DNA of 64,000 bases from Acidobacteriota bacterium. Its GTDB lineage: Bacteria; Acidobacteriota; Terriglobia; Terriglobales; Acidobacteriaceae. Where the stretch lies: assembly GCA_018268855.1 (NCBI GenBank), contig JAFDVR010000004.1, forward strand, positions 1 through 64,000. The letters run 5' to 3'. This document shows, piece after piece, positions 1-9,114 of the stretch (the stretch's first letter is position 1; each line of letters begins with the position of its first letter). Under the pieces are notes generated by a model. It made no database searches and was not told where the DNA came from. It saw only the letters and a list, made by a program, of their open reading frames with translations. The position numbers and the translations under genes were made by a program.

Positions 1-386
<386 letters not shown>

Positions 387-714
387 TTCTGGTTGCTCGC
401 TCCAGCAGGACGGAGGTCCCTGGAGTCGAGCTCCTCGCAGCGCTCGAAAAGGCTGCGAGGGATAAAACAAGTGAGAATGATCAGATCGAATCTGCTTCAT
501 CTCACGACTGGCACGTTCAACTATGTTGTCAAAGATCCTTAGGAGCACCCGCCTAAGCGGACTCGTCGGATCAAGGACATGGGGCCAAAGCCTTGTGTCC
601 TCGAACTTGATGGCGCTGTTGTCTTTGTAAACCGGCCTCTTCACTTGGCTTAGCAGTCGAGCCCTTAGCTCCTGACCGCCCACCCGCTACTTGCCGGCGA
701 CGTTTTGCGCGAAC
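387..714 (-). other. rRNA operon leader with boxA-like element and processing stem
   Basis: This is the transcribed spacer between the proximal rrn promoter and the 16S start. It holds a boxA-like antitermination motif, GGATCTTTGACAA, on the minus strand at 526-538. It also holds a 9-bp perfect stem (arms 433-441 and 452-460, 10-nt loop) just before the 16S, of the kind used in pre-rRNA processing. The reading frames that cross it look like chance ORFs. The boxA call rests on similarity to the TGCTCTTTGACA consensus. Confidence 0.6.
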
Positions 715-720
715 TTTCTA

Positions 721-749
721 AGAGTATCGAACTCGATTGCTCTTGTCAA
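721..749 (-). promoter_or_regulatory. rrn promoter, proximal (sigma70 type)
   Basis: On the minus strand a perfect -35 TTGACA (744-749) is followed after exactly 17 bp by TACTCT (721-726). Transcription would start near 713-715 and read through the leader into 16S. Confidence 0.75.
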
Positions 750-1023
750 CCCCTTAGTTCCAATCTTCTTTTCAACCCGCCAGGGAGAAGCATCGAAGCC
801 ATTCAGAGCCGCCCATTGAGCAGTTCGCACAGCGCACAATCTTTCAAACCACCTGAAGAACCGCCCGCCCGAAGACGAAGATTCCGGAGCCTTGGCTCCT
901 TCTAAATTGCAGTGTCTTGGGTTCTGTCGAACGCTTGGACTGCGGGAGGACTGCCTCTTAGGCGGCCCGGCACCAACTTCGTGCCCGTCTGCAGTGCGCT
1001 TCAGCGTCAACCGCGACTTCCCT

Positions 1024-1052
1024 AAGTTAGCAATCTGGCGAAGGAGTGTCAA
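1024..1052 (-). promoter_or_regulatory. rrn promoter, distal (sigma70 type)
   Basis: A second perfect TTGACA (1047-1052) with a 17-bp spacer and a TAACTT -10 (1024-1029) lies about 300 bp upstream of the proximal promoter on the same strand. It is therefore a tandem rrn promoter in the P1/P2 style. It is predicted from the boxes only. Confidence 0.6.
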
Positions 1053-1199
1053 CTTGCCCGGTCGCAGGGCACTCCAATTAGCATGTAATGCATTCATTCG
1101 AGGACATTTAGTAGGGGCATACGCAACTCAAACCACTGTGGCCAGATGGGAACACCAGCTCAGCTTTCCACAGACTTTTCGACAGAATGCCGCGGGTGC

Positions 1200-1232
1200 C
1201 CCATACATGCGCGCTCTTTACGCATGTATGGG
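1200..1232. repeat. perfect inverted repeat upstream of ilvE
   Basis: Two 12-bp arms, CCCATACATGCG (1200-1211) and its exact reverse complement (1221-1232), are separated by 9 nt. No T-run follows on either strand, so it is not a standard terminator. It lies 126 bp upstream of the ilvE start and could be an operator or an mRNA leader hairpin; the function is unknown. Confidence 0.6.
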
Positions 1233-1358
1233 TTTGGCGTACTCGGGGAGAGTAGTCCTTTCGCCCTGTTCCCTACAAAGATCAAGCCCCCAACAGCCCT
1301 CTGCCGAGCACCAGCTATACTAAGCAGCAAGCCGCAGCCCGCGGCATGTGGAGACAAT

Positions 1359-2300
1359 ATGCCCATTCAACCTACCGAAAAGATCTGGCACAACGGAACC
1401 CTGATCCCCTGGGAGAAGGCCCAAATCCATGTCATGAGCCATGTAGTGCACTACGGCTCCTCGGTCTTTGAAGGTGTACGGGCATACACCCAAGGCGACA
1501 AGGCAGGCGTATTCCGCCTTCGTGAGCACATGCAGCGCTTCATCGATTCGGCAAAGATCTATCGCATGCCGCTCGACTATTCGCTCGACGAACTCTGTCA
1601 AGCCGTCGTCGAAGTCATCGAAGCTAACGGCGTTGCACCCTGTTACATTCGTCCCATCGCGTTTCGCGGATACGGCGAGATCGGCGTGAACCCACTCAAG
1701 TCGCCCGTCGACATCTACATCGCAAACTTTCCGTGGGGCAAGTACATGCCAGGACACGGCGGCGCCGACGTTTGCATCTCCAGTTGGAACCGCCTCGCAC
1801 CTAACACCATGCCCTCGCTCGCGAAGGCCGGCTCCAACTACATGAACTCGCAACTCATCCGCATGGAAGCCGAGATCAATGGATACGCCGAAGGCATCGC
1901 GCTCGACGTGAACGGATATCTCTCCGAAGGTTCGGGCGAAAACCTCTTCCTGGTACGCGACGGCAAGCTCTTCACCACGCCTCTTGCCAACAGCGTTCTC
2001 AGCGGTATCACACGCGCATCCATCATCGAGATCGCGCGCGACATGAATCTTGAAATTGTGGAACAGGCTCTGCCGCGTGAGTTGATCTACATCTGTGACG
2101 AAGCCTTCTTCACCGGCACCGCTGCGGAAGTGACACCGCTTCGCTCCGTCGATCGCATCCTCATCGGCGACGGCAACATGGGCCCAATCACCACAAAGAT
2201 TCACGACGAATTCTTCGCACTCGTCAACGGCAAAAAAGCCGACCGCTACAACTGGCTCACACCAGTCAACGTGAAAGTCGAAGAAGCTGTAGGCGCGTAA
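1359..2300 (+). CDS. ilvE: branched-chain amino acid aminotransferase
   Basis: A PLP fold-type IV transaminase of 313 aa that interconverts Val, Leu and Ile with their 2-oxo acids, using 2-oxoglutarate/glutamate, in the cytoplasm. Visible features are the N-terminal HNGTLIPWEKAQIHVMSH block, FEGVRAY, the predicted PLP lysine K156 in SLAKAGSNYMNSQL, and the class IV signature around LSEGSGENLFLVRDG. The open frame extends upstream to 1146, but the added residues look non-coding. The start at 1359 (MPIQPTEKIW) matches family length and has a GGAGA motif 4-8 nt upstream. The gene stands alone, divergent from rrn, and is followed by a strong hairpin (2327-2365). Confidence 0.95.
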   Translation: MPIQPTEKIWHNGTLIPWEKAQIHVMSHVVHYGSSVFEGVRAYTQGDKAGVFRLREHMQRFIDSAKIYRMPLDYSLDELCQAVVEVIEANGVAPCYIRPIAFRGYGEIGVNPLKSPVDIYIANFPWGKYMPGHGGADVCISSWNRLAPNTMPSLAKAGSNYMNSQLIRMEAEINGYAEGIALDVNGYLSEGSGENLFLVRDGKLFTTPLANSVLSGITRASIIEIARDMNLEIVEQALPRELIYICDEAFFTGTAAEVTPLRSVDRILIGDGNMGPITTKIHDEFFALVNGKKADRYNWLTPVNVKVEEAVGA

Positions 2301-2326
2301 AAACGAAAATTTACAAGCATCAGGTG

Positions 2327-2365
2327 CCCCATTCTTTTGCGCGCTTTTTGCGCAAAAGAATGGGG
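2327..2365. terminator. long perfect hairpin after ilvE, copy 1 of a repeat family
   Basis: Perfect 16-bp arms (2327-2342 and 2350-2365) enclose the 7-nt loop GCTTTTT, and TTTCTTT follows on the plus strand. It probably terminates ilvE and possibly also the convergent TonB-like gene. The same loop and a similar stem recur at 7643-7677, so this is a dispersed element rather than a one-off terminator. Confidence 0.65.
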
Positions 2366-2396
2366 TTTCTTTGCGAGGCGAGACATTTACCTCACC

Positions 2397-2480
2397 ACGT
2401 CATCGACCGACGCGAAGCGTGAGCGGAGAGACCTGCTTTTGCCATGTTCGCGAAGCGAACATCCATCGCGCGTAACGCGA
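2397..2480. repeat. intergenic repeat with GAAGCG motifs and short palindromes
   Basis: A segment reading CGTCATCGACCGACGCGAAG then GCGGAGAGACCTGCTTTT is closely matched at 32040-32082. It is followed by two small perfect hairpins (2444-2462 with 8-bp arms, 2466-2480 with 5-bp arms). It lies at the 3' end of the TonB-like gene. It resembles the interspersed repeats I recall from Acidobacteria genomes; no protein is encoded. Confidence 0.5.
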
Positions 2481-2481
2481 C

Positions 2482-4017
2482 CTACGGCAACTCAAAATCC
2501 AGCACAGCCGTAGCGCTCGAAGGCGCGGGCTTTCCATGCGATACACGCGGACGGAAACGCCACTGATGCACCGCATCCAGCGCAGCATCCCGCAATAGCG
2601 GAGGCCCGCTGATCACTCTCGCTGCCGCCACATTCCCATCACGATCAATCGAAGCCTGCACTCTTACCTCGCCCGCAACACGGGCAGCAGAAGCCGCCGC
2701 AGGATAGACCGGCGCAGGACTGTACAAGAGGTTCTCCGACATGATCCCTTCTGAACCCACACGCACAATTTCTCCGCGCGCCGCACCCGGTGAACCAGAA
2801 GAACTGCTCCCCGGCATCGAACGCACCTCAGCCACCACGCTTGCCTCCTGCGGCTGCCTTCGCTTCAACTCAGGATGCTTCCGCCCTGTTGTCTCAATCC
2901 CATACGGCGTCAGATCCTCAGGCATAGTTCGTGCGCCTAAACGCTTGCTCAGTATGTCAGCAGGAACAGCAGCAGTTCCAGCACTTGCCGCGGTACGAGG
3001 AGCTACACGCACCGGAACAGCCCCAGGAGAAGGAGCCGCGGAACGCACCACAGGCGCAGCCGAGATCGACGCCATCGTCTGCGCGGGAGACAGTGCATGC
3101 GCATCACCAATAGACTGAGGCGCAACATCCGTTCGCGCTGTGGAAGCTCCGCCCGGCAGCGTGCGTACATTCGCCATTCTTGAAGAAGCCGCGGGCGCAC
3201 TGCTATTCATACGCGGAGACTGTGCCCTGCCATGCTCTGTCGCAACAACCGGAATAGCACCGTTGGACGCACTGGTCGCTTCTCCGCTCAGCGCAGCAGA
3301 AGGTGCGGCCGGATTCGGCACACTCAACACGACAGGCGCCACAACGGGCGATCTCCTGCTCTGCTCGATGTCCGAGTTGCGATACATCCACCAGCCCAGC
3401 AGGGCAGCCACCAGCACACAGGCAGCAATCACGGCCCCCCACATCGCACGCTTGCGCTTGCCACTTGACTTCTCCTGCACCTCCGTAGAAGAAGTCTCAT
3501 TACGTTTCATCAGCGTGGGCTCATGAAAAATCGCCGGACTATCACTGTCCGCTATCTGCAACGGTTCAGCAACGGCAGCAGCTTCCGGGCCTACAAAACG
3601 GCGCGCGGCAGACTGCTCCCGTGTAACAGGCATTCCCTGCGCAGCAGGTGCATGATTTCCAACCACGTGATCGAGCGAGTGCCACGCTTCCATCAGAAAG
3701 CCGAGCAGACCGTGCGCAGCATCTTCATCCGCAGCGGCCGCCAGATGCTCGCCTGCGGCAGCAACGGTCACTACACCCAACAGCCCGGAGAAGCCAATCT
3801 GCCGCCCGCATCTGTCGATCTCCACCCATACATACGACATCAGGTCGCGATGAAATCCACGATCGTTCGACAGCCGTTTCGCAATCTCGCCGATGGCCTC
3901 CGTCGTCCCAACTGGCACTCCAGCCTTCCCCAGGAAATCGCGCAATTCGGCAATCTCCTCCGCATACCGGACAGACACTTCCCTAAGCTGCAATGGCTGC
4001 AACATACCGATGAACAA
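2482..4017 (-). CDS. TonB-like energy transducer with a cytoplasmic N-terminal domain
   Basis: A 511-aa protein. Residues 1-190 are soluble, with no signal peptide and a run rich in Ala, Glu and His. A single membrane helix (about 192-211, after KRKR) follows, then a long Pro/Ala/Ser-rich periplasmic linker (about 212-425). The C-terminal ~85 residues are a TonB-type domain (SPAPVYPAAA, GEVRVQASIDRDGNV, AALDAVHQWRFRP). TonB domains contact outer-membrane TonB-dependent receptors, using energy from ExbB/ExbD. No exbB/exbD or receptor gene is near. The large cytoplasmic extension is unusual for TonB and could be a sensory or tethering domain. Methionine 5 is an alternative start. Confidence 0.75.
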   Translation of the reverse strand: MFIGMLQPLQLREVSVRYAEEIAELRDFLGKAGVPVGTTEAIGEIAKRLSNDRGFHRDLMSYVWVEIDRCGRQIGFSGLLGVVTVAAAGEHLAAAADEDAAHGLLGFLMEAWHSLDHVVGNHAPAAQGMPVTREQSAARRFVGPEAAAVAEPLQIADSDSPAIFHEPTLMKRNETSSTEVQEKSSGKRKRAMWGAVIAACVLVAALLGWWMYRNSDIEQSRRSPVVAPVVLSVPNPAAPSAALSGEATSASNGAIPVVATEHGRAQSPRMNSSAPAASSRMANVRTLPGGASTARTDVAPQSIGDAHALSPAQTMASISAAPVVRSAAPSPGAVPVRVAPRTAASAGTAAVPADILSKRLGARTMPEDLTPYGIETTGRKHPELKRRQPQEASVVAEVRSMPGSSSSGSPGAARGEIVRVGSEGIMSENLLYSPAPVYPAAASAARVAGEVRVQASIDRDGNVAAARVISGPPLLRDAALDAVHQWRFRPRVSHGKPAPSSATAVLDFELP

Positions 4018-4236
4018 CCCTCTCTACTACCGTAAGCAAACCACGGCCACACGGCAACAAACACACAGATCCATTCCATGTTGCCTCAGAGAGCCAACCG
4101 CTGCAGAAGATGTCGTCTGCATGCTTCGCCTTGCCATTTCCATACCGGGAGTTCCAGATGAGAAGATGCTGTCCAGACCACGCATACCTCCCGGCCCTTC
4201 ATCTCAATTCAGCGAGAACTCCGGAGCGCATACATA

Positions 4237-4602
4237 ATGGAAATCCAAATCAAAAGAGCATACGAAGCACCTTCAAAGAGCGATGGCTTCCGCGTCCTGG
4301 TGGATCGTCTCTGGCCGCGCGGCATCAGCAAAGAAGACCTTTCCATCAAAATGTGGGCAAAGTCTATTGCGCCTAGCTCTGAACTTAGAAAATGGTTCAA
4401 TCATGATCCCAGCCGCTGGTCTGAATTCAGCAAGCGTTATCGTCATGAATTGAAAAGCGCCGACGCCCGGCATGCAATGGAAGACGTACTGCAGGCAGCC
4501 CAGGGATCTTCTTCCATCACCCTCGTCTACGGAGCAAAAGACACCGAGCACAATCAGGCCGTCGTACTCCAGAGCGTCTTACACTCACTCTCGAAAAGGT
4601 AG
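4237..4602 (+). CDS. DUF488 family protein (YeaO-like)
   Basis: A 121-aa soluble protein that fits the DUF488 family: it opens IQIKRAYE, followed by GFRVLVDRLWPRGISKEDL, WAKSIAPSSELRKWF, FSKRYRHEL and a C-terminal TLVYGAKDTEHNQAVVL. The length is typical. The biochemical role of the family is not established; members often appear as single small stress-related genes. It is divergent from the TonB-like gene across ~220 bp and convergent with the GGDEF gene. A CCGGAG motif lies about 11 nt before the ATG. Confidence 0.85.
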   Translation: MEIQIKRAYEAPSKSDGFRVLVDRLWPRGISKEDLSIKMWAKSIAPSSELRKWFNHDPSRWSEFSKRYRHELKSADARHAMEDVLQAAQGSSSITLVYGAKDTEHNQAVVLQSVLHSLSKR

Positions 4603-4691
4603 TTCCATATCGTGCTTCAGCAGAATCGACAGCTTACTGTCGCGGAGTCTCGGATACCCGCTCTCCAGAGCGACAGAAATATCTTAAAGCC

Positions 4692-5867
4692 TTAGCTCGC
4701 TGACGCCGCCCGCACAATCCGATTGCGTCCTTGCTCCTTTGCCTGATACAGGGCTGCATCAGCCTCCTTCTGTAACTCAGTCCAGCTCAGCCCTGTGCGT
4801 CCGCATGTATTGGTCACACCGATGCTGAGGGTGATACCTGCCTCCGACCCGCTTTCGGTCTTCATCGTCTGCTGTTCCAGAAGCACCCGCAGACGCTCAA
4901 GCACCGGCACCATCTCATCCTCACGGGTATGAGGCAGCAACAGTAGGAACTCCTCACCTCCCGTACGCGCGACAATGTCCGTCTGCCGCAACTGGTCGCG
5001 CAGCAATTTCGCAGTCGTCACCAATACTTCATCGCCAAAGGAGTGGCCGTAGGTATCATTCAACGCCTTGAAATGGTCAATATCTCCAACCGCTACGGCA
5101 AAGTCCTTTCGCTGTCGCGCGTACCGCGCCAGTTCGCGGTTTGCAGCATCCGCCAGACCGCGCCGGTTCAAAAGATTCGTCAGCGGGTCCACCAGACTTT
5201 GCTTTAGCAAAATGGTATGGTCACGCGCATTCATCATCCACACAATGGTGAACGGCAGCAGGCACCCCAAAATGGTCGAGTTCAAAAACAGGCCCTGGTC
5301 TCGCAACCAGATGTTGAAGGGTCCTTTATCCGACAACGCGAACGCCATCTGATTCACGCGGTACGCCGCTGACAGCAAAAACAGAGCCGCAAGCAGCCAT
5401 CGCGGCACACGCGTGGATCTCTCCCGCGACCGAACCAGGATGGTGCAGATCAGCAGAAGCTGCACCGTCAGCAGAATGTAATACAACGCACGTACCACCG
5501 CCGCTGAAATGCCAGCCTTGCCCAGTCCCAGCATGCAGCACGCAACCGCGACGGCACCAAAGCAAACCATGGCAAGCCGCCGCGCTTTTCCTGTAAAGCT
5601 GGCCATGCCTGCCGCCAACACGGCATAGCGAAGGCTCAAAATGGTGAGGATCAGGCAATTCGCAAAGAGACTCAGCGGCTGCGCCACCGAAAAATCCACC
5701 ACCGCAACTGCCACTGCGAGCAGATAGCTGCACCACACATAACGAATGGTCGCGTTTCTGCGCGATTGGAAAGCCATCACGCCGAAGATCAGCGCAAAGC
5801 AGACAAATTGAAGATCTTCAATCCGGTGAATCAGCGGCATAACGTTACAAATAGGTCCCATGCACAA
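4692..5867 (-). CDS. membrane-bound diguanylate cyclase (GGDEF)
   Basis: A 391-aa protein with an N-terminal ~215-residue hydrophobic region (about six membrane helices, possibly a MASE-like sensor) and a C-terminal GGDEF domain from about residue 225. The active-site motif is GGEEF at 303-307, preceded five residues upstream by RQTD (294-297), the RxxD inhibitory site. DIDHFKALNDTYGHSFGDEVL is intact. It should make c-di-GMP from two GTP with product feedback. No EAL domain is present. Other possible starts are an in-frame TTG two codons upstream of the annotated ATG, better placed behind an AGGAG, and the methionine at residue 10. Confidence 0.9.
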   Translation of the reverse strand: MCMGPICNVMPLIHRIEDLQFVCFALIFGVMAFQSRRNATIRYVWCSYLLAVAVAVVDFSVAQPLSLFANCLILTILSLRYAVLAAGMASFTGKARRLAMVCFGAVAVACCMLGLGKAGISAAVVRALYYILLTVQLLLICTILVRSRERSTRVPRWLLAALFLLSAAYRVNQMAFALSDKGPFNIWLRDQGLFLNSTILGCLLPFTIVWMMNARDHTILLKQSLVDPLTNLLNRRGLADAANRELARYARQRKDFAVAVGDIDHFKALNDTYGHSFGDEVLVTTAKLLRDQLRQTDIVARTGGEEFLLLLPHTREDEMVPVLERLRVLLEQQTMKTESGSEAGITLSIGVTNTCGRTGLSWTELQKEADAALYQAKEQGRNRIVRAASAS

Positions 5868-5978
5868 GAGCAGCGGAACTCCTGTGCAGTGTAGCCCGAT
5901 GCGTCGGGCAATACCATGGGCAGCCCATTCCGAACGGTAGACTGAGTACGACGTATAGGTGATGGAGCAGACGTTTCC

Positions 5979-7571
5979 ATGGGGAGACAGGCAAATGAGG
6001 AAGCGTTGATTCGCATAAGAAAACAGGAAGCGTTCGCCGTCTGGCCATGGCCTGACCGCCTGATCTTCTTCCTGCTCGCCATCTACGGCGTCCTGGTTTT
6101 AGGCTCCCTGCTCTTCAGCCACATTCATTTTCTTCCAGCAGAAGACGCCATCATCCTCCACCAATACAGCAGAAACCTCGCCGAACACGGGGCCATCACT
6201 TACTACGCAGGTGGCCCGCATACCGAAGGCGCAACCGACTTCGGATGGATGCTCTTCCTCGCCGCCGCCATGCGCGCAGGCATCTCGCCCATGCTCGGCA
6301 CAGCACTCGTAAACGCACTCAGCCTGTGCTTCATCGCCATCGCGCTGCTCAAGATCGCACGCATTCGCTTGAACGCATTCCATGTTCTCGCCATCGCAGG
6401 CGCGGCAGGTCTGGTGCCGCAGATCATGGCCGCGCTCTCAGACTTTGCCGTTCTGCCGGAAGCCCTGCTGCTCACTTTGCTCGTAGCAGCCACGCTGGAG
6501 CAGCGCAGCTTTCTCGCACCCCTGCTCGCCTTTGTCTTATGCCTTTTCCGTCCAGACGGTGTGCTCTTCGCGATCCCGCTACTGATCTGGCTCGTGTGGA
6601 TGTCCAATCAGCGGACACGCCGCATCTACGCCATTGCTGCGTTCTTCATCGTGCCCGGAATCCTCTACTTCGTCTGGCGCGCGCATTATTTCGGAGAACT
6701 CTTCCCACTTCCATTTCTTGTCAAGGCAGACGTCCACCGCTTCTTAGGCATCCTGGTACCACACTCTTTCTCGCAAAGTCTCAAGTACCTGCTCCTGGAT
6801 GCAGCATTGATTGCTCCTCTGCTGAAACAACGATGCATACGCCGACCGCTCGTCCTCTCCCTGCTGGCGATTCCAACGCTGTTCTACTGGGCCATGCGCC
6901 TCGACCAGAACGTAGGCGACCGCTTCTTCTTCTACATCCCCCTCGCCGCAGCCATCCTCATCGCCACCTGCTGGAACTCCATCGATCAGCGAAGGCGGTC
7001 CATCCTGCTGCGAACTGGCGCAATAGCATTTCTCATCCTGATGTTCGGCCCCTTGCGGCGCGAAGTGCGAACCTTTCGCGACTACCAGTTTCAGAACGTG
7101 CAGGCCATCGCCGCCGGCCTCCAGCAATTGCCTTCACGCGGGACCCTGCTCACATCCGAAGCAGGTTACCTGGCCTACGGCTCCGACTGGATCACCTACG
7201 ACCCTTGGGGCCTGAACACCGCCCGATTCGCCAAACATTTCATCCAGCCAGAAGACGTTGCCGCTCTGCATCCTGACCTCATCGCCCTCCATCCAGACAT
7301 CGCAACGGACTGCACCCCCACTCCACAATGGCCGCAAAGCTACCCTGACCGCGCCTGGGAACACATGGTCCGCAACGTCGCTCTCGGCGCGCACAACGCC
7401 GGCGCCTACGAACTCTGGTTTATCTCCTACGGCTCCAACTTTTACCGCACACGCAAGCACTGGCAATACGGCGAAGGCGATCCCGAGTGCTTCTTCCTGA
7501 ACCGGAACTCCACCAACTACGCCGGTATGAGATCGCTCCTCCAGCAACACCACGGACATCTGGCGAAGTAG
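5979..7571 (+). CDS. GT-C fold membrane glycosyltransferase (AftB-like)
   Basis: A 530-aa polytopic membrane protein. The first helix is at about 28-46, followed by an extracytoplasmic loop with an acidic pair (E55-D56, in LPAEDAIILHQYSRNLAEHG) and AGGPHTEGATDFGW. This arrangement is typical of GT-C enzymes that use polyprenyl-phosphate sugars, and it resembles mycobacterial arabinofuranosyltransferase AftB in pattern. Roughly ten hydrophobic segments precede a soluble C-terminal domain (from ~375) with YGSDWITYDPWGLN. Donor and acceptor are unknown. It is a single gene, divergent from the GGDEF gene. The hairpin at 7643-7677 lies downstream. Confidence 0.65.
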   Translation: MGRQANEEALIRIRKQEAFAVWPWPDRLIFFLLAIYGVLVLGSLLFSHIHFLPAEDAIILHQYSRNLAEHGAITYYAGGPHTEGATDFGWMLFLAAAMRAGISPMLGTALVNALSLCFIAIALLKIARIRLNAFHVLAIAGAAGLVPQIMAALSDFAVLPEALLLTLLVAATLEQRSFLAPLLAFVLCLFRPDGVLFAIPLLIWLVWMSNQRTRRIYAIAAFFIVPGILYFVWRAHYFGELFPLPFLVKADVHRFLGILVPHSFSQSLKYLLLDAALIAPLLKQRCIRRPLVLSLLAIPTLFYWAMRLDQNVGDRFFFYIPLAAAILIATCWNSIDQRRRSILLRTGAIAFLILMFGPLRREVRTFRDYQFQNVQAIAAGLQQLPSRGTLLTSEAGYLAYGSDWITYDPWGLNTARFAKHFIQPEDVAALHPDLIALHPDIATDCTPTPQWPQSYPDRAWEHMVRNVALGAHNAGAYELWFISYGSNFYRTRKHWQYGEGDPECFFLNRNSTNYAGMRSLLQQHHGHLAK

Positions 7572-7642
7572 CTGAACAGGACAGGCAGCAGATAAAGAGA
7601 ACACATAGACTCAGCCCATCGAGTTCCACTGTAACCGGGTGC

Positions 7643-7677
7643 CCCCATCCTTTCGCGCTTTTTGCGAAAGGATGGGG
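7643..7677. terminator. perfect hairpin, copy 2 of the GCTTTTT-loop repeat family
   Basis: Perfect 14-bp arms (7643-7656 and 7664-7677) enclose the loop GCTTTTT, the same loop as in the element at 2327-2365. The shared context is GGTGCCCC before and GGGGTCT or GGGGTTT after. It lies between convergent genes and may act as a terminator for either. Confidence 0.6.
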
Positions 7678-7752
7678 TCTGCCCGCGAGTCGAATCCATT
7701 CAAGCGATCGATACCGTTATCTCGACCGAACCACGCAACTGATTGCGGCCTG

Positions 7753-8922
7753 TCAGTAATCCTTCAGCTTTACCGTGCTGGCGACTTGGTTCGGCTGGTC
7801 GATCATCAGCTTCCGCATCGTCGATTGCGGCATTAAGGACCACATCTTTTTACTGAACCAAAGTTTGAGTCTCGTCTGCGGAACGAACCAGCTAACACCT
7901 TCAGCCATCTTCTGTGCTTCGGTCACAAACGGCCTCATGGCAACTTCATAACGCGAGAACGCAGTCGCATAATCGCCGCCGTTTGCGTGCAACTCTCCCG
8001 CCAGCACATATGCACCCACCATCGCTATGCTCGTTCCCATGCCGGACATTGGCGTGGGACACGCTGCGGCGTCGCCAAGCAAAACAACACGCCCCTTCGA
8101 CCAGCTCTTCATACGCACCTGGCTGAGCGAGTCGAAATAAAAATCAGGAGCATCGTCCATCATCTCCAGCATGCGTTGCGTCTCCCACGCCACATCGGCA
8201 TAGGTATCGCGCAACAGCTTCTTTTGGCTCGCCACATCGCGCCGATCGTAATCAAGTCCCTTGGATGCAAAGTAGAACGACGCTTTCGCTTTGCCGTCGT
8301 TCGGTGTGCCAAAACAGCCGACCCGTTTGCCAAGCTCTACATAATAGCGGCCTGCATCCCCGAGATGGAGAAAGTCAGGCACGGTATAGATCGCAATGTA
8401 ATAGCCCATTGGATGCGCAAAGTCCGACTCTTTACCGAACGCGATCGACCGCACATTGGAGTGCAATCCATCCGCGCCGACCACGTAATCGAACCGGCGA
8501 TTTGCCCCGCTCACAAAGCTCACATCCACGCCGTCGCAGTCCTCTACGATTTCGAAGATCGAATCATCGAAGACATACTCCGCATCGTGGCGCGTCACTT
8601 CATACAACACCTTGCTCAGATCACTTCGCAGAATCTCCAGATCACCACTGGTAAATCCATCCGGCATCTTTGCTTCCAGGCGATTGTTCTTATCCACCAT
8701 CGTGATGGAGCCAGTGCGTGTCTCGTGTTCTTTCACCGCATCTACGAGCCCCATGCGCTCCAGTACGCACATGGCAGTTCCGCGAAAGTCTACGGCATAC
8801 CCGCCCGGCCGCAACGCTGGCGCGCGCTCAATCACAGTCACTTCGAATCCATACCGGCTCAGCCAGAATGCCAACGCAGGCCCAGCAATACTGGCCCCGG
8901 AGATCAATACGCGCTTTTTCAT
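7753..8922 (-). CDS. FAD-dependent class A flavoprotein monooxygenase
   Basis: A 389-aa cytoplasmic flavoprotein. The N-terminal FAD motif is GASIAG (residues 9-14), with E32 in VIERAP as the ribose-binding acid. The DG motif is VVGADGLHSNVR and the GD motif is RVVLLGDAAACPTPMSGMG. These place it with PHBH/TetX-like aromatic or polyketide hydroxylases that use NAD(P)H and O2. The substrate cannot be inferred: there is no partner reductase or pathway gene nearby. It is convergent with the GT-C gene and divergent from the small membrane protein at 9115. Confidence 0.88.
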   Translation of the reverse strand: MKKRVLISGASIAGPALAFWLSRYGFEVTVIERAPALRPGGYAVDFRGTAMCVLERMGLVDAVKEHETRTGSITMVDKNNRLEAKMPDGFTSGDLEILRSDLSKVLYEVTRHDAEYVFDDSIFEIVEDCDGVDVSFVSGANRRFDYVVGADGLHSNVRSIAFGKESDFAHPMGYYIAIYTVPDFLHLGDAGRYYVELGKRVGCFGTPNDGKAKASFYFASKGLDYDRRDVASQKKLLRDTYADVAWETQRMLEMMDDAPDFYFDSLSQVRMKSWSKGRVVLLGDAAACPTPMSGMGTSIAMVGAYVLAGELHANGGDYATAFSRYEVAMRPFVTEAQKMAEGVSWFVPQTRLKLWFSKKMWSLMPQSTMRKLMIDQPNQVASTVKLKDY

Positions 8923-9114
8923 GTCTTATGCTCACTACGCATCGCGGAGCAAGAATGTTCCTCGATCAAGGGTCATGGACTAGAACCACGGCAAGCGCTC
9001 TGCTCCTCGCTATACACTTCTCCTTTACCCACCTGCACGATAAGCTGCGTGGCCATATAGTAAGCCTCGTTAGCTTTCACGGAATTTCTACGAAAGATAC
9101 ATAGAAGCAGTTAT

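Larger units (their letters stand above)
750..1358. other. gene-free divergent region between rrn and ilvE
   Basis: About 600 bp without a convincing gene. It holds the distal rrn promoter (1024-1052) and a perfect 12-bp inverted repeat (1200-1232). Open frames here on both strands (up to 143 codons) have no recognisable protein content, mutually overlap and lack good ribosome binding sites. No clear plus-strand promoter for ilvE stood out. Confidence 0.5.

Noticed and set aside
1200..1232. Rho-independent terminator
   Set aside because: Strong stem but no T-run on either side.
1320..2204. 294-codon minus-strand ORF
   Set aside because: Lies antisense to ilvE, with a composition typical of the shadow frame of a GC-rich gene.
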